This document shows, piece after piece, positions 10,901-23,560 of a DNA stretch of 64,000 bases; within the stretch, counting starts at the first letter, position 1, and the number at the start of each line of letters is the position of its first letter. Origin of the DNA: Callorhinus ursinus (lineage: Eukaryota; Chordata; Mammalia; Carnivora; Otariidae). The translations under genes and the position numbers were made by a program. A model generated the notes under the pieces. The model saw only the letters and a program-made list of their open reading frames with translations. It was not told where the DNA came from and ran no database searches. The DNA lies in NCBI RefSeq assembly GCF_003265705.1, contig NW_020312785.1:128755665-128819664 (forward strand). The letters run 5' to 3'.

Positions 10901-13640
10901 GCAAGTAGTTTTGTGGAGTAGTGTAAAATTGTTTCAAATGTGTATGTTTTCCACAGACTTCTAACTTACTGTTTTTCAAACTTGACTAACTCATTAACTT
11001 CTCACATTTCTTGTTAAATATGTTAATTACCAGTCACAAACTCAGCAAATTTAATTTAGTATTAAGTCTGAAAACCGCACTTGGAGCAATACTGCTGAGA
11101 TGTTATAGTATCTGTCACTTTCCCCTAATATCTGTATGTGGTACAACTAGAAAATATTTTAATAGCACTGTTATTACATGTGGTTGTTTTGTCTTACTGA
11201 GTTTTAATTTTACACACACATAATCAATAGCAACAATATTCAGACCTAGCCTCAGAAAGCTAGGACTCACTGGATGCTTTAGGAATGCCACAATGAATGA
11301 ACTGTTTGCTGCCAAACAGATTTAAACTGCTAGGAACTCAATCCTGGCATTTAGTCCTTTAAAATAAGGACTTCTGGTATCCCCTTCAAAAAAGTTTGAA
11401 CACAACAGAGTAATAAACAAAAGGTAATGAGAAGTGTACATTCTGTTTAATTACATGAGAAGGTGAAACAGATTTTTAAAGTAATATCTCATTTTAATCC
11501 ACATTTTAATGTTATAAAGGATGCATCTGTTTCATGTTATAAAACAAGTATTAAACTTTGAATTAATAAATTGGGAGCTATTAGGACTCAAATTTATTAC
11601 ATTCCCTGTTGAGATTAGTTTGGGTTTTTCCCCCCCTTAATAGAATTAAGCTTTCCCTGACTTTTTAAACATAGGCTATTGTCTTCCATTCTTTTTTTCC
11701 TATTGTCTATGCCTAATTTTAGTTCACTACAGCATCTGACCTCTGTAGTTGTTTTAGAATATAGTAAGGTCATTCATTGAAGAGAAACTGAGATAGTAAT
11801 TATTTCAGGACCTAAAAAATTATTTGCTAATGATTTCTTTCTACAATTTAAAACATGTTTCAAAGAAGTTAAGTGTTTGATGAAACAATACTGATTTGTA
11901 TATTATATGAGAATTATATTGGCAACAAGTAAAATAGACCTTTCTGTTGCAGATTTATCCAAGCTAGTTTCGTTATTCATATTTTTTCAGGGTTTTTTTG
12001 GGTCATAGCCTTGCTTCAGATGAACTGAAATCTCAGACCAAATTTTGCCCCATCTACAAATCTTTATTAGCAAGCAGACACAAAAATAATAAAAAATAAA
12101 TCCCTATTTATAGGCAAGTAAATTTCCCACTTTGTTTTTTTAAACATACTCAGGCAAGCACTAAAGCAAGTAAATAATATTTTGTTGGTGGGATTAGCTC
12201 ACTTTTTAGTCTGATCAGGTCCCAGAATCTTCTTCTAAGTGGAGGGGAGGGTGTTTGGTGCAGGAACAAGACCTGAAGACTTTAATGACCTTGGATGCAA
12301 CTCAAAAGATGTTAGGCTGCTGGAATTGTTGGAGAATCCTACTCCATTCATGCAAAGGTGGAGGAGTTTGTATGCTATTCCTGAATAGTCTCATATTTTG
12401 AACCCTGTTTCCCCAATAAAATTTATTGCTAACATCCTTTGTGCTTAAAGATGAACACTCCATTGGAGATGCGGGTAAAGATTATGGATGCAGGTGAAGA
12501 TACTGAATCCAGCTCCCTTTGGAGTTAAAATCCTGAATAAAATCTTTAGTAAGCTAACCATCCATTATCTGAGAGGATGATTCCTGATTGGGTCCTTCAA
12601 ATGCCAACTTGCATATAGAGATACATCATACGATCTGTATCGACGTTTTTTGCAAGTTTGAAATCTGATCAGTTAGTGGTTTGTGAAAAATCAGTGGGAC
12701 CAATATCTTTGGCTTATTATAGTTTAGGATGGGATGGGATAGGACTACACTGTATGTAATAAGTATTGTTTTGTGAACCTTTACTTTCAGTTATATATGT
12801 ATATATTACTGGGTAATGACATGAAATGTATATCTTACTGTGAGCCATTGACAAAAAATATTTGAAATCAGTATTTTAAAGTAAATTACAAATGAGGTAC
12901 ACTTATAAATTTAGTCAATTCTAGATTTATAATAGAAGAGAATTTACTGACTTCTTGAGGATCATTTAGTAAATAAAAATCTAAGCCTTTCCCATACTTC
13001 TAAAATTACATTACTCTTATACAGAATCGTTAGCTAAGATAGTAACTGATTCAGAAAAAGTAACTGAAAGATAGTAACTGAAAAATATTGTTTGTTGAAA
13101 AGCAGATCTTAAGATAGGCATTCTATCAACAACAGACAACTTTCTGAAGGTCTTAAAAATCACTGTTATGATAGATCTTTCATGTTAGATATAGATAGAC
13201 TCCTTGAATCGTCAGAACAACAGTAGAAGGAGAAGATGTGATGTGATGATTACAGCAGTAATGCACTCTAAGTGCTAGATTTAGCACTATTTAAGTCATG
13301 CTGTTACTTTGCAAATGAGACTTTAATATGGTTAAAATTCCCTTGGCCATAGGGAAGTTAGATTAAAGGCCTTGGCACCTGTTCTAGACTTCCTGATTTT
13401 CTTTCACAAATATTACTTTTCAAATGAATTAGTCATAACCCTTGAGCTTCACTATCTCTGGCTACTGCAGATGCTTCACATGTAGAGAAGAGTTACCACT
13501 CCTTCACCCTCAGAATGTGCTCTTTTTGTTGTTTTATCTCTCACGTGGTAGGTTCTCAACATGTGACACACTTTCTCTTACCAGGTCTCCCTTAGGTCCA
13601 ACATGGCAAAGGTGTAGCGTACAAGCCACTCAGGACTTGA
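10901..13640. other. Long unassigned tract, no gene seen
   Basis: 2.7 kb of AT-rich DNA without a confidently recognisable repeat. Two AATAAA words in a mildly purine-rich context at about 12412-12540 could belong to an old LTR, but no LTR edges are visible. 13036-13080 holds an imperfect direct repeat of gatagtaactga. Short open frames here match no family I know. Confidence 0.45.
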
Positions 13641-13819
13641 AATAGTATGGGGAAGTACTTTATCAGAATCACCTGGGAAGTTGTGGGTGTTGCTTGAGAA
13701 TTTGTATTTTTTTGTAGTGAGTAACTTTGCAGCAATTACTCCCATTTGCTTGCTGTGCATAGTCTTGGGAGAGAAACCCACACTAGACAGACTCTGAGCT
13801 ATGTGGTAGCAGATAACAT

Positions 13820-13915
13820 TGTGGCCTTTGTGCCTTGCATGGCATCTGACACATAGTAGGCACTGAATGAATATTTGTTAAATGAATGAATGAAATCGTT
13901 GATTTCACTGACATT
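13820..13915 (+). mobile_element. L2 LINE 3' terminus
   Basis: gtgccttgcatggcatctg, acacatagtaggcactg and the terminal aaatgaatgaatgaaa are the classic L2 end. Confidence 0.8.
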
Positions 13916-14279
13916 TTCTTCTCTCAAGGCACCTGCTCAGCTGATTTGAATTGCATGATATAACATGCAATGGGGAAACTCTCCCTCTACCTCCTCCTTG
14001 TTCAGAGCTACAGAATACTGAGATCTTCTCATTCCTCAAATAAGAGATTTCAACACCAGCAGTCAGACTTGCATGGATGCTGACAAAATGCCTACCTACT
14101 GGTAGACTACACTAAGTCTTGGCATGCAAACACAAGAACAAACGAACAAAGTACTTTCTAGGCATTTAGAAGGAGGCAAGCAGATGTTTAAAAGAGGGAG
14201 TGCTTGATGAGAATATTGGAACAAGTGGTCCTTATTTACTGTAGAACTTACGAATGACTCTCTCAAACCTGAATTATTA

Positions 14280-14390
14280 TTTATGTTAGTTTCAGTTGTC
14301 TGCTAAATATAAGTTCATTGAGGGCATGATTCTGTGTTCATATTTTTTATCTATTAGTTTGATACTTATTAATGAAGTACAACTCCATAA
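14280..14390 (+). mobile_element. Possible L2 fragment
   Basis: taagttcattgagggcatga and the following tatttttta region resemble the 'gctccttgagggcagggac' block of L2. Confidence 0.4.
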
Positions 14391-14489
14391 CAGAAATGCT
14401 AGTGACATTCTAAATAAAATTTTTGCTTTGATTGTGAAAGAAAATCAGTCTTCTTACAGAGAATTTGGACATAAAAAAAGTGCAAAAAG

Positions 14490-14785
14490 ATGATGAAAAC
14501 CATCTATCATCATCCTGAGAAGATCGATATCAACTTGTTGATATCTTTCCAGGTTTCTATGCTGTGTGTATGTGTATCCAATTTTCATAGAAATTGGATA
14601 AATTAATTTGGTATTTTACTTTTTCACTGAGCATTCCCCTATACCATTAAAGAATCACCAGATATATACTTTTTAATGACTTGATATTATTCTACTGTAT
14701 GAATATAATTTATTTAACCATTTTTCTATTTTTAGATATTTAAATTCTAAATTTAATTCTGTGATTTAGAAAGACAATTTTAATT
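14490..14785 (-). mobile_element. Possible L1M-type fragment
   Basis: catcatcctgagaaga, ctttccaggtttctatgc and ataatttatttaaccattt follow a widespread L1M-like repeat in antisense; diverged. Confidence 0.45.
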
Positions 14786-14789
14786 GACG

Positions 14790-15398
14790 GTCTTCTAGTT
14801 ATATCATGTTTTTAAGATGTACATACAATTTAAAGTCCAAATGAGGCTCTTTTATGACTGTTGGATATGAAACCTAAAGTAATTGGAAGTACTAGAGAAT
14901 AATGCAGGAGATAGACACTCCTGATTAACAATGGTGCATAATCTGTCAGTGACTTTTCCTTTTATCTGTAGTGTAGGGACAAATGATGTTCATAGTTGTA
15001 ACTTCCAAGACATGCATTTACAGTATTCTACACTAGAATTACTTGTAAAGAGGCAAGAATATTCACTAAGTGTTGAATCATGATATAGCTATTGATACGT
15101 ATATTTACAGTTTAGTGAAAACCTGCTTATTATATGAAGTCTTCTCCATAAACTCCTCTCCAGGAAAAGAGTAGTATTTGCATGAATATTTTTCTGCCTT
15201 TCTGATTAGGCCTACAAAATCCCAGACTAGGGGTTGCCTAGTCAGGAACAGAGTAAACCTGAGGAAAATAATAACTGTCTTTTGACATATGAAAAGAAGG
15301 TCATGTGGTTCATGTAGAAGAGGTAGCATCCTTATTCCTTTTACTTTCAAATGAGTAAGGGCAAAAGTTATAGGAAGCAAGATTTGAGTTTTAGTATT
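14790..15398. other. Unassigned DNA, no gene seen
   Basis: A 91-codon minus-strand open frame (15105-15380) has no recognisable domain. No repeat family assigned. Confidence 0.45.
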
Positions 15399-15414
15399 AA
15401 GGATAACTTTTTGG

Positions 15415-15599
15415 GGGAAAGATTTATGTGTGTGTATGTGAGAGAGAGAGGTGGGGAGGGGCAGCGGGAGAGGGAATCTTAGGCAGACTCTGGGCTGAGC
15501 ACAGAGTCCAACACGGGGCTATATCTTATGACCCTGAGATCAAGACTTGAGCTGAAACCAAGAGTGGACACTTAACTGACTGCGCCACCCAGGTGTTCC
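15415..15599 (-). mobile_element. CAN-SINE, older subfamily, antisense
   Basis: Diverged copy (gaaaccaagagtggacac, gcgccacccaggtgttcc). Flanked by aaggataactttttgg (15399-15414) and aagactaacttttttg (15600-15615). Confidence 0.95.
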
Positions 15600-15731
15600 A
15601 AGACTAACTTTTTTGAAAGTTAAAACTCCTCTAAAGGGGCATGATCTACCTTATTTGTGTGAACTAGAAGTGTTTAAACACCTCATAAGGTTTGTTATGT
15701 AGGTATTTCTCTATTAGCTTGGAGGTCACCT

Positions 15732-15773
15732 AAATGATCTGAGTATCTGTAATTACAGATACTCAGATCATTT
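15732..15773. repeat. Perfect 42-bp palindrome, no spacer
   Basis: The 21-nt left arm (15732-15752, beginning aaatgatctgagtatctg) is exactly reverse-complemented by the right arm (15753-15773, ttacagatactcagatc...). The symmetry stops at 15731/15774. It is in unique DNA about 130 bp past a SINE and belongs to no repeat I recognise. Confidence 0.98.
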
Positions 15774-16190
15774 GAACAAATGCAACAGAAAATACTTTAG
15801 TACATGATTGTGGCAGACATAAACTCTTACATAATTAGGTAATGACTGACCTCTATTACAGTCTAGCATTACCTGGCTTAGGAGATGGTCTTATGCTGAT
15901 CCAAAAACAATCTTAACAGGAGTAAATGGAAGACACCAAGTTTGGCTTTTCCAAGTAGTGGCACAGTTACTGAATGAGATAAATGAGGTATCGTGGTAGC
16001 AGGAGATTTGTTGATCAGTAAGTCTGGACATTAATGGTGCTGCCAAAAATAACCAATTAGATGTTATGTGATATTGAATGAGTAAATGAATAATTTTTAA
16101 AATTATACATATACATTCCAAGTCAAGGGAGTTAAGAAGTTGGTATTTGATGGTGATCAGATCGCACTAGAATAATAGGTTCTTTAAGAA
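15774..16190. other. Unassigned DNA
   Basis: No repeat or gene recognised. Confidence 0.5.
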
Positions 16191-16383
16191 ATTTTTTTAA
16201 AGATTTTATTTATTTGAGAAAGATCGTGAGCGAGAGAGTGCAAGCTGACGGAGGGGCAGAGGGAGAAGGAGAAGCAGACCCATGCCGAGCAAGGAGCCCG
16301 ACGCGGGACTCGATCCCAGGACTCTGGGATCATGACCTGAGCCGAAGGCAGATGCTTAACCGACTGAGCCACCCAGGCGCCCC
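16191..16383 (-). mobile_element. CAN-SINE, antisense
   Basis: Complete antisense copy ending gactgagccacccaggcgcc. It retains several CpGs, suggesting a fairly young insertion. Confidence 0.96.
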
Positions 16384-16467
16384 ATAAAAAGAGATAATTT
16401 TCTTAGATACTTAAGAGGAACATCGACAAAAGATTGGGATGGTGGATAAAATAAATGGCCATTTTAT

Positions 16468-16668
16468 TTATTTTTTAAAGATTTTATTTATTTATTTGTC
16501 AGAGGGAGAGAGAGAGTACAAGAAGGGGGAGCGGCAGGCAGAGCAGGCAGAGAAGCAGGCAGAGAAGCAGGCTCTCCCCTGAGCAGGGAGCCTGATGCTG
16601 GACTAGATCCAAGGACCCTGGGATCATGACCTGAGCTGAAGGCGGATGCTTAACTGACTGAGCCACCC
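16468..16668 (-). mobile_element. CAN-SINE, antisense, with internal small duplications
   Basis: The body carries repeated aggcagag units (16536-16570) that lengthen the GA-rich part. The head is cut at gagccaccct, lacking the usual caggcgcccc. Flanks aatggccattttatt and aagtgaacatttta look like the target duplication. Confidence 0.94.
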
Positions 16669-19334
16669 TAAGTGAACATTTTAGATAGAATTGTTAGGTA
16701 GATTCTTTGAGAGATGACACTTGAATGGTGGGGAGACAGTGGTTTGCTGGAGTTGAATACCCCATCTCTATTGCCACTACTCAGCTGCAGTTCAGTGTCA
16801 CCAATCCAGTGTTGCCAGATCTACCATTTTTCAAGAAGAGCCAAGAATCCATGCATCTTTATAAAATTTTTAAAATACTGAGCAGGTAAACAAGCATGTC
16901 TGAAGATGAGGTGTTCTTCAATTATTAGCTTTGTGACCCCTGCAAGGGGATCTGCCAGGACCTCAGCCATAAGTAGGAATAAAGAAAAAGTAAGTCTTTG
17001 AGGCAACCAAGATTGTTTGACATAGAGAAGGAACAGAGAGTTACTTCAAATACCTGTGGGTTGTCAGATGGAAGAGAGATATGGCTTACTCTCTTTCCAG
17101 AAATCAGAACGGGAACCAGTGGGTAAATAGTGCAAGAAGGCAGATTTTTACTTAACTTAAGCAGCAACAGAGCAGACTAGAAATAGTGTAGGCTGTATGA
17201 TTGGAAAATCTGTTTCTAGAAGGTGGTGTACAAGCCATTGGTAGATGATGAGTAGTGAGGAAGGTATAATGAAGGTTTCAGACAAGATGACATTTCAAGT
17301 TCTTCCTATACTGAGATTCTTGAATCACCGAGTTCTAGATCCCTGTTTAGCCTATGTTCAAAAGTGAGTGAATACCCTCCCATGCTAGGCAAGTCAGTAC
17401 ATTCTTAAAGACTGTTTTTTTCTTTGTGTCTACTCACAATATATGATGAAGATTCTTTTGGTTTGCAGTTCTTGTTTAAAAGGTCCCTTCTGTTTTAAGG
17501 AATCGCAACATTCAAAGTCAGAGCTTTGAAGTCTCTGGAAACTGTTAGTTTTTTTTTTTTCACCTAATTGCGTATAGAACAGTTTTATAGCTAGTGCTTC
17601 AATAACGCCAGTTTGTTCCAACTGGTATCTTGGAGGTGCAGTGCATTGTGAAGTGAACTAAAGATCATTTTTAAAAAATCCTTCACTGGAATTGTCTCAC
17701 ATTTTCATTATTATTTATCTTATAGTAAGGATATGAAAATAGAACCCTGCTATTTCATTTTTCTTTTCTCAATATACATAACATTTTCTCAAGATTTAAT
17801 ATGGGAGTATATCTCTATTTCTTTCATAACTTGTTCTAATGGTTAACTATTGTTTATCTCTTATCAGGATGACAGTTAATATTTTGCCAGCTTAGATAAG
17901 AGTTCTTGGTTTTCTTTTACTTATAACTACCTTTAATTACTTTATAACAGACTAAAGCTATAATCTGTATAGTGCTTGCATGGCCAGTATATTTATTCAT
18001 TTCTCAACCAGTTATTGTAATAGGTACCAGGTGCTTAAAACATACCTTAAACTGAAATATGGGCAATTACGATTTTGCAAAATGTACGAAGTTTTTATTA
18101 GGATATTCATGAATGTTATCGGTGAGATAATATATGGTCATAAATCCTACATCTCTTCTTGAATCTTAAGATCAGTAGTACATTGGACTAAGGCTACCTG
18201 TCTCTGAGTGAAGACCATGCCTTAGCAGTGGAATACTGAAAACAATCCCCATACCCTCCTTCAATTCATATGCTCAGGAAGGCCCATTTTGCCGGACTTA
18301 GTTACTGAGTCTGGTGGTTGACCTCTTGAATAGCGGCACATTACTGAGAATTTTGAGAGTGCTGAGAGTGAGTGGATATTTTAACTTTTCTTCAAACTTT
18401 TCTTCCCTGATTTGGAAAGATAAGTACTGCTTGATAATTTTGTTTAATTCAGTAGTTACTTATTGTGCCAAGCTCTATAGAAAATGCCAAATTAACTAAG
18501 ACATAAATCTTTAAGGAGCTTCTTCTTTTCTATATTCAACCAGATATGTCTAAGAAATAAAGCAGAAACTATATAATTTGTAATATATTAATGAAAAGAT
18601 AGCAAAGGCTTCCTGTTATCATATTAAGGTACAAATGATTTCCTAACTGAATTCATTTATCTACGATCAGGCTCTAAAGAAGTAGTCAACTGAGATATCT
18701 CTTCTAGTAGGGGATTAGGTAGCCTTCCTTATTGGAGAGCAAATATTAATAGATTTTAATACCTTTGATTTTCCTCTGTTTGCCTTAATTGATAACTGAA
18801 CTTGATGACTTTTTTCCTGGCTTAAAAGAGTAAAAAAATATAGAAAATTAAATCCTATTGCTTGGATTTATGAGCAATTCTTTTACTCCCTTGTGTAAGG
18901 GAGTACCATTAATGAAAATTCCTCTGCAGCAGGCAGAATATTTCATTTGAGAATGAAAAAGCAAATTGAGTTAATGTATTGTGCAAGAGATTCATATCTA
19001 AGTATTGTGTCAGTTTGATCTCAGTTGGGGCTAAGGTACTCTGATAGCTATGAGATATTAAAATGATGGAGAAGTTTAGAGAAGTATGACTGAATTTTAT
19101 ATAAATAAAGCAACTTGATTTATAAATGGTACAGTTTATTTTACCTTTATGATTTGGTAGATGCATTAAGCCAACTAATTTTTAAGTTGGTATCAACTTT
19201 AGATGCATGTTTACTTACAAGCCTTCTAATAATAGCATCAATTCTTTTGGCAGTATGAATGGATAATTTAAGTCAAAATAAACATTTGTTTCATTCTTTT
19301 CTACTTTTACTATGTATTTACCATTTGACTATGA
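16669..19334. other. Long unassigned tract, no gene seen
   Basis: 2.7 kb of AT-rich DNA without a recognised repeat. Open frames of 60-85 codons on both strands show no domain. Confidence 0.45.
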
Positions 19335-19579
19335 AAAACTTCAGTCCTATACAAAGTAAATTATTATAATGAACCCTATTTTCTCATCACATTTATCAAC
19401 ACGTGACCATTCATCTTTTAACTATCCCCCTAACAACCCCTATCTCATTTCAGATTTCAAAGCAAATCCCAGGCATCACATTATTCCTTATAACTATTTC
19501 AGTACATGTCTTTATAAGGAAGGATTCTTTTTTTTTTCTTTAAATGTAACTATAATACTATTAAAACAGCTGCTTTTTA
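19335..19579 (+). mobile_element. LINE-like ancient repeat fragment
   Basis: caaagcaaatcccaggcatc, cattattccttataac and ttcagtacatgtctttataa follow a widespread mammalian L1M-type repeat; exact family uncertain. Confidence 0.5.
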
Positions 19580-19804
19580 CAGGGCACCTCGGTGGCTCAT
19601 TCGGTTGAGTGTCTGCCTTCAGCCCAGGTCATGATCCCAGGACCCTGGGATTGAGCCCTACATCAGACTCTTTGCTCAGTGGGGAGCCTGCTTTTCCCTC
19701 TCCCTCTCCCTCTGCCCCTCCGCCTGCTTGTGCATGCACACGCGTGCTCTCCCTCTCTTTCTATCAAATAAATAAATATATAAATAAAATCTTTAAAAAA
19801 AAGG
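19580..19804 (+). mobile_element. CAN-SINE
   Basis: Full-length (head gggcacctcggtggctcat, tail aaataaataaatatataaat). Exact 12-bp target duplication agctgcttttta at 19568-19579 and 19805-19816. Confidence 0.97.
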
Positions 19805-19829
19805 AGCTGCTTTTTAGTTGCAGGTAGGA

Positions 19830-19990
19830 AGTAAGGAACACTGGGGTCTAACCAACTTCTGATGACGTTAAATAGCTCTAGGTACGTAGCCCTTGGTACT
19901 TGGGCAAGTCATTTAACTTTACTGTCTCCATGTTTTCTTGTCTTTGTAAAGAGGTAATTCGGCAAGATAGTATCTAAAATCCCATTTGTC
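19830..19990 (+). repeat. MIR
   Basis: Contains acttgggcaagtcatttaac and tgtctccatgttttcttgtc, the conserved MIR middle. Confidence 0.65.
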
Positions 19991-20014
19991 TCTAAACTTT
20001 ATAATTTAAAAAAT

Positions 20015-21475
20015 GAAGAGACTTCGGGTTTCTGGTCCAGCATTTAAGGAGCTTGTAGGTTGTGTCACTCTGTCCTAACAAGAAAAAGCTGAAGAAACTG
20101 AAAAACCAATAACTGTCCTTAGATCTGTCAGAAAAGTGAGGTTACAGGGCAAACTGCTGCCCCCAAAACTGGAGTAACAGATGGGCAAATACAGAGAATC
20201 ACAACTTACTAAAGTAGAAATGTCTGTGGGAACCAGTACTGGAGTAGGAAAGCCTAAACTATAATCCATGAATTTCTAGAGGTTCAGGGTGGACAAGTCT
20301 GAGAGTTAAAAACTCCAGTGGGGGCCAGTCATAAGGGGTCTCTACACTTTCGTAGTTTTACCACCAGGAGCTTGACTAGGTTCTCACAGCAAACCTCTTC
20401 TGCTTCTGGCATGGGGAGAGGAAAAGAACCATTTTGAAATGCTCCAGAATATCCAGAATATCCTGTTCTTCATAACAAGGGCTGTCCTCAAGAGAAACTG
20501 TTTTACCAGAGCTCTGATAAATCCCAAACTATTTGGGATGACCCGGAGAAAGGAAACACCCAGCTCTAGCCCACTGTAGCTATCCTCTCCCGCCTAGGTT
20601 GGGGGGAAACTGAGAAGCCCTTACAGAGTTCACAGTTCAGAGGCAAAGGCTCACTAAAAGATCGAGATCTAGTCATAGAACTGTAGAATGCCTTCCCTAT
20701 CTCTTTACCTTAACCACTGCATTACTAAAGGCCTATTTATTGAAGCAATTCCCTTTACCTAGTACATCACATTACAGCTATAAAGAAAAACTCACAAGGC
20801 ATACTAAAAACACAGGTTGATGGGACAGAGCAAGCAAAAGAACCAGACTCCAATATGGCAAAGATGTTGGAATTATCAGACTGGGAATTTAAAACAAACT
20901 ATGATTAAAATGCTAAGGATTCCAATGGCTAAAGTAAGATGGGATGCAAAAACATGGGCATTATAAGCAGAGAGATGGAAATTCTAAGAAAGAATCAAGA
21001 AGTACTAAACAAACTATAGAAATGATCCCTGAAAGTATAGTCTTGTCTGGTGATTAACGTAATAAAAGGAAAAAAAAAAGAAGTAATAAAGATCAGAAAC
21101 ACTGTAACAGAAATGAAGAATGCTTTTCGTGGTCTCATTAGTAGACTGGACATGGTGAGGAAAGATCTTTGAGCTTGACGATATGTCAATAAAAACTTTC
21201 AAAAAGGAAAAGCAAAGAAAGCAAAGACTGAAGAAACAGAACACAATATCCAAGAACTCTTTCCACAAATGTAACATTTATGTAATGGTAATACTGTAGG
21301 AGAAAAAGAGAGAAAAGAACAGAAGAAATATTTGAAAGAATAATGACTAAGAATTTTCCCAGACTAATGTCAGATACCAAACTACAGATCCAGTAAACTC
21401 AGAGAATGCCAGACAAGATAAATGCCAAAAAAGCTACATCTAAGCATATCATCTTCAAATTGCATACCGTGATTG
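20015..21475 (+). pseudogene. L1 or HAL1 5' region with decayed ORF1
   Basis: The first about 780 bp resembles an L1 5' untranslated region. From about 20800 the text follows L1/HAL1 ORF1: gacagagcaagcaaaagaac, gatgttggaattatcagac, gagagatggaaattctaaga, cactgtaacagaaatgaaga, gaagaaatatttgaaag and atgccaaaaaagctacatc. ORF1 encodes the RNA-binding chaperone of the L1 particle. Here frameshifts and stops, for example after about 20890, make it non-functional. The element ends abruptly at 21475-21490 and is followed by L2. Confidence 0.75.
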
Positions 21476-21489
21476 CCATAGTAGAATTT

Positions 21490-22460
21490 CTTTATGCTGA
21501 TGACTTCTGAATGTGTGTGTATTGTGTGTGTGTCTAACTCTGTTCTCTCTCCTGAACTCCAGACCCACCTGTACAACTTCCTACTTCACATTTCATTTGG
21601 ATGTCTCACAAACATCTCAAATTTTACATGCTCAAGGGAAGTAGTTGATTTTACTCTCCAAATTTGTTTGCAACTTCTCATCCCCAGCCCCAGTCTATTC
21701 GTAACTGATAAAAGCACATCATTCACCTAGTAGCTCAAACCAGAGCTCTAGAAATCAGTTTTTACCTCTCCTTCATCCCACTAAGCTGTTCACCATGGAG
21801 TTCTGTCCATTGTGCCTACTAAATAAAATCATTAGTTTGTTTCCTCTTATAACATTCTGTTCTTCTTGCTTTCAGTCTTGCCCTCCCCAACCTCTGCTTA
21901 GTCCAGCATCTACAGAGAGTAGCCTAAATGATCTTAATAAGATGTAAATGGGATTTTATGTCTCTGTTGACTTCCCATAATGCTCAAAATAAAATCTAAC
22001 TCTAAACTACTTACCATGCCTTCAGAGACTGTCCATGATCTACATCTCAGCCTTCATCCTCCCACTCTTCTTACTGAATTTGAGGACCTCTTTCAGATCC
22101 TCAAAGCAAGTTCTTTCCCATCTTGGGGACCTTGCACATTCTGATTTCCTCCCACCTCTTATATGGTTCCTTCTTATTCTATAGATCTTAACTTAAATAT
22201 CACTATAAAATGAAGCTTTCTTTACAACCATATAGCTAAAATAGCTCCCTCTCCTGCTGTTGGTTGCCTTTATAATTTATAACTCTTATTGTAGCCTGCA
22301 GGTGCTGCTCTTACTTGGTCTGTTTTTGTGACTTTTGTCTGTTACCATGCCAGAACATAAGCTCCATGAGGACAGGGACTGTGTCTGTCTACCTTGACAT
22401 TATATGTACAAGTCTTAGTAGTGTTTGGATCATTCTTGACACTCAACAAACATATTGGAT
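21490..22460 (+). mobile_element. L2 LINE, about 1 kb 3' portion
   Basis: Long run matching L2 in order: gaactccagacccacctgta, tttggatgtctcacaaacat, tcttgccctccccaacctc, cttcccataatgctcaaaat, ggaccttgcacattctg, agctccatgaggacagggac, ending near gacactcaacaaacatattg. Reverse-transcriptase-bearing LINE, long dead. Confidence 0.8.
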
Positions 22461-23135
22461 AGAGGGAGGGAAGAAGGGTGAGTAATGAGGTTGGAAAACA
22501 TAGCAAAGTTCAGAAAAATGGAGACAACAGAAGAAAGACGTGGAGAAGGGAAAATGTTCTAGACAGGATTGCAGTATCAACCCCAGTGTAGAAGAATGAG
22601 TATAGTGGTCCTAACAGTTGATCCTGACATCCATTCCACCCTAGTAATTAGTCTAAGCCATTAATAATAATCATCTTTCCCATTTGTGGATTGGCTTGAG
22701 CAGTGAGACATGAGAGGCAGTCTACTCTATGGGGTCTAGAGATGTTTTCCTTACTTCTATAAAAGAGAACATGGGAAGTGGTACTCTCTCATCCTCCTCT
22801 GGATTAGAGATCCTTTGTATTGGATTGGAGATCTTAGAACCGTCTTGCTACCAGCTGGAAGATGAATCCATCACAAAGAAGGAAGGAAACCAGAGACTTG
22901 GTGCCAGAGCCCATGTATTCTGCACTCAGGAATCTGCTGTCTTGGATTTATTATAAATAGTGTAATGAATGACCTCTTGACTTACCTCAGTTTCAGTTAG
23001 AGCTTCTGATGACCTCAGTGAAACAATGAGGATCTGCATAGGTGAAAGGACACATTCATATTGGGTAGTCGTAGGAATTCATGCTGGAAAGGTTGTTCAG
23101 ACTCAGGGTCCTTGAACGATAGCCTGCAGCAGTCT
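22461..23135. other. Mostly unassigned; ancient repeat likely at 22640-22960
   Basis: aagccattaataataatc, gattggcttgagcagtgaga and gtctactctatggggtct resemble a widespread ancient mammalian repeat whose family I cannot name with certainty. The 75-codon open frame at 22729-22956 lies inside it. Confidence 0.4.
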
Positions 23136-23392
23136 GTTTAGTGCTTAAAAACATAGACCCTGGGTGAAGACTGCCTGAAATCTAATCTTATTTCCACCAC
23201 TTTCTAGCTGTGGGACCTAGGGCAAGTTACTTAACTTTTCCTCTTCCTTGTTCTTCATTTGTCAAGTGCCAATAGTAATAATACCTACTTCATAGGGTTG
23301 TCATGAAGATTAAATGAGTTCATCGTTATAAAGCTCTTAGAACACTGCTCAAACCACATTAAGCATTTAATATGTTGGCTGTTATTCTTAGT
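23136..23392 (+). repeat. MIR, nearly full length
   Basis: ctttctagctgtgggaccta, gggcaagttacttaac, aatacctacttcatagggtt, gattaaatgagttcatcg and a final gctgttattctta: all MIR landmarks in order. Confidence 0.88.
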
Positions 23393-23399
23393 TGGTGGC

Positions 23400-23560
23400 G
23401 ATATTTATTATTTTATAGTTAGCTGTTAACAAGCTTCTGTGTACATAAAAACCACATAGGAAGTTTGTGAAACACTGCATCCCCTTGCCAGAACATTTCA
23501 TTGGGTGGGTATAGGTTTGGCCAGTGCATCTTCTGCTACAGGTAGTCCACAGAGAAACTG
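23400..23560 (+). mobile_element. MER5A-like fragment
   Basis: gtgtacataaaaaccacat, aggaagtttgtgaaac and ttcattgggtgggtatagg align to MER5A in sense orientation; diverged. Confidence 0.5.

Noticed and set aside
12400..12560. AATAAA-containing stretch as a solo LTR
   Set aside because: No TG/CA ends or target duplication could be located.
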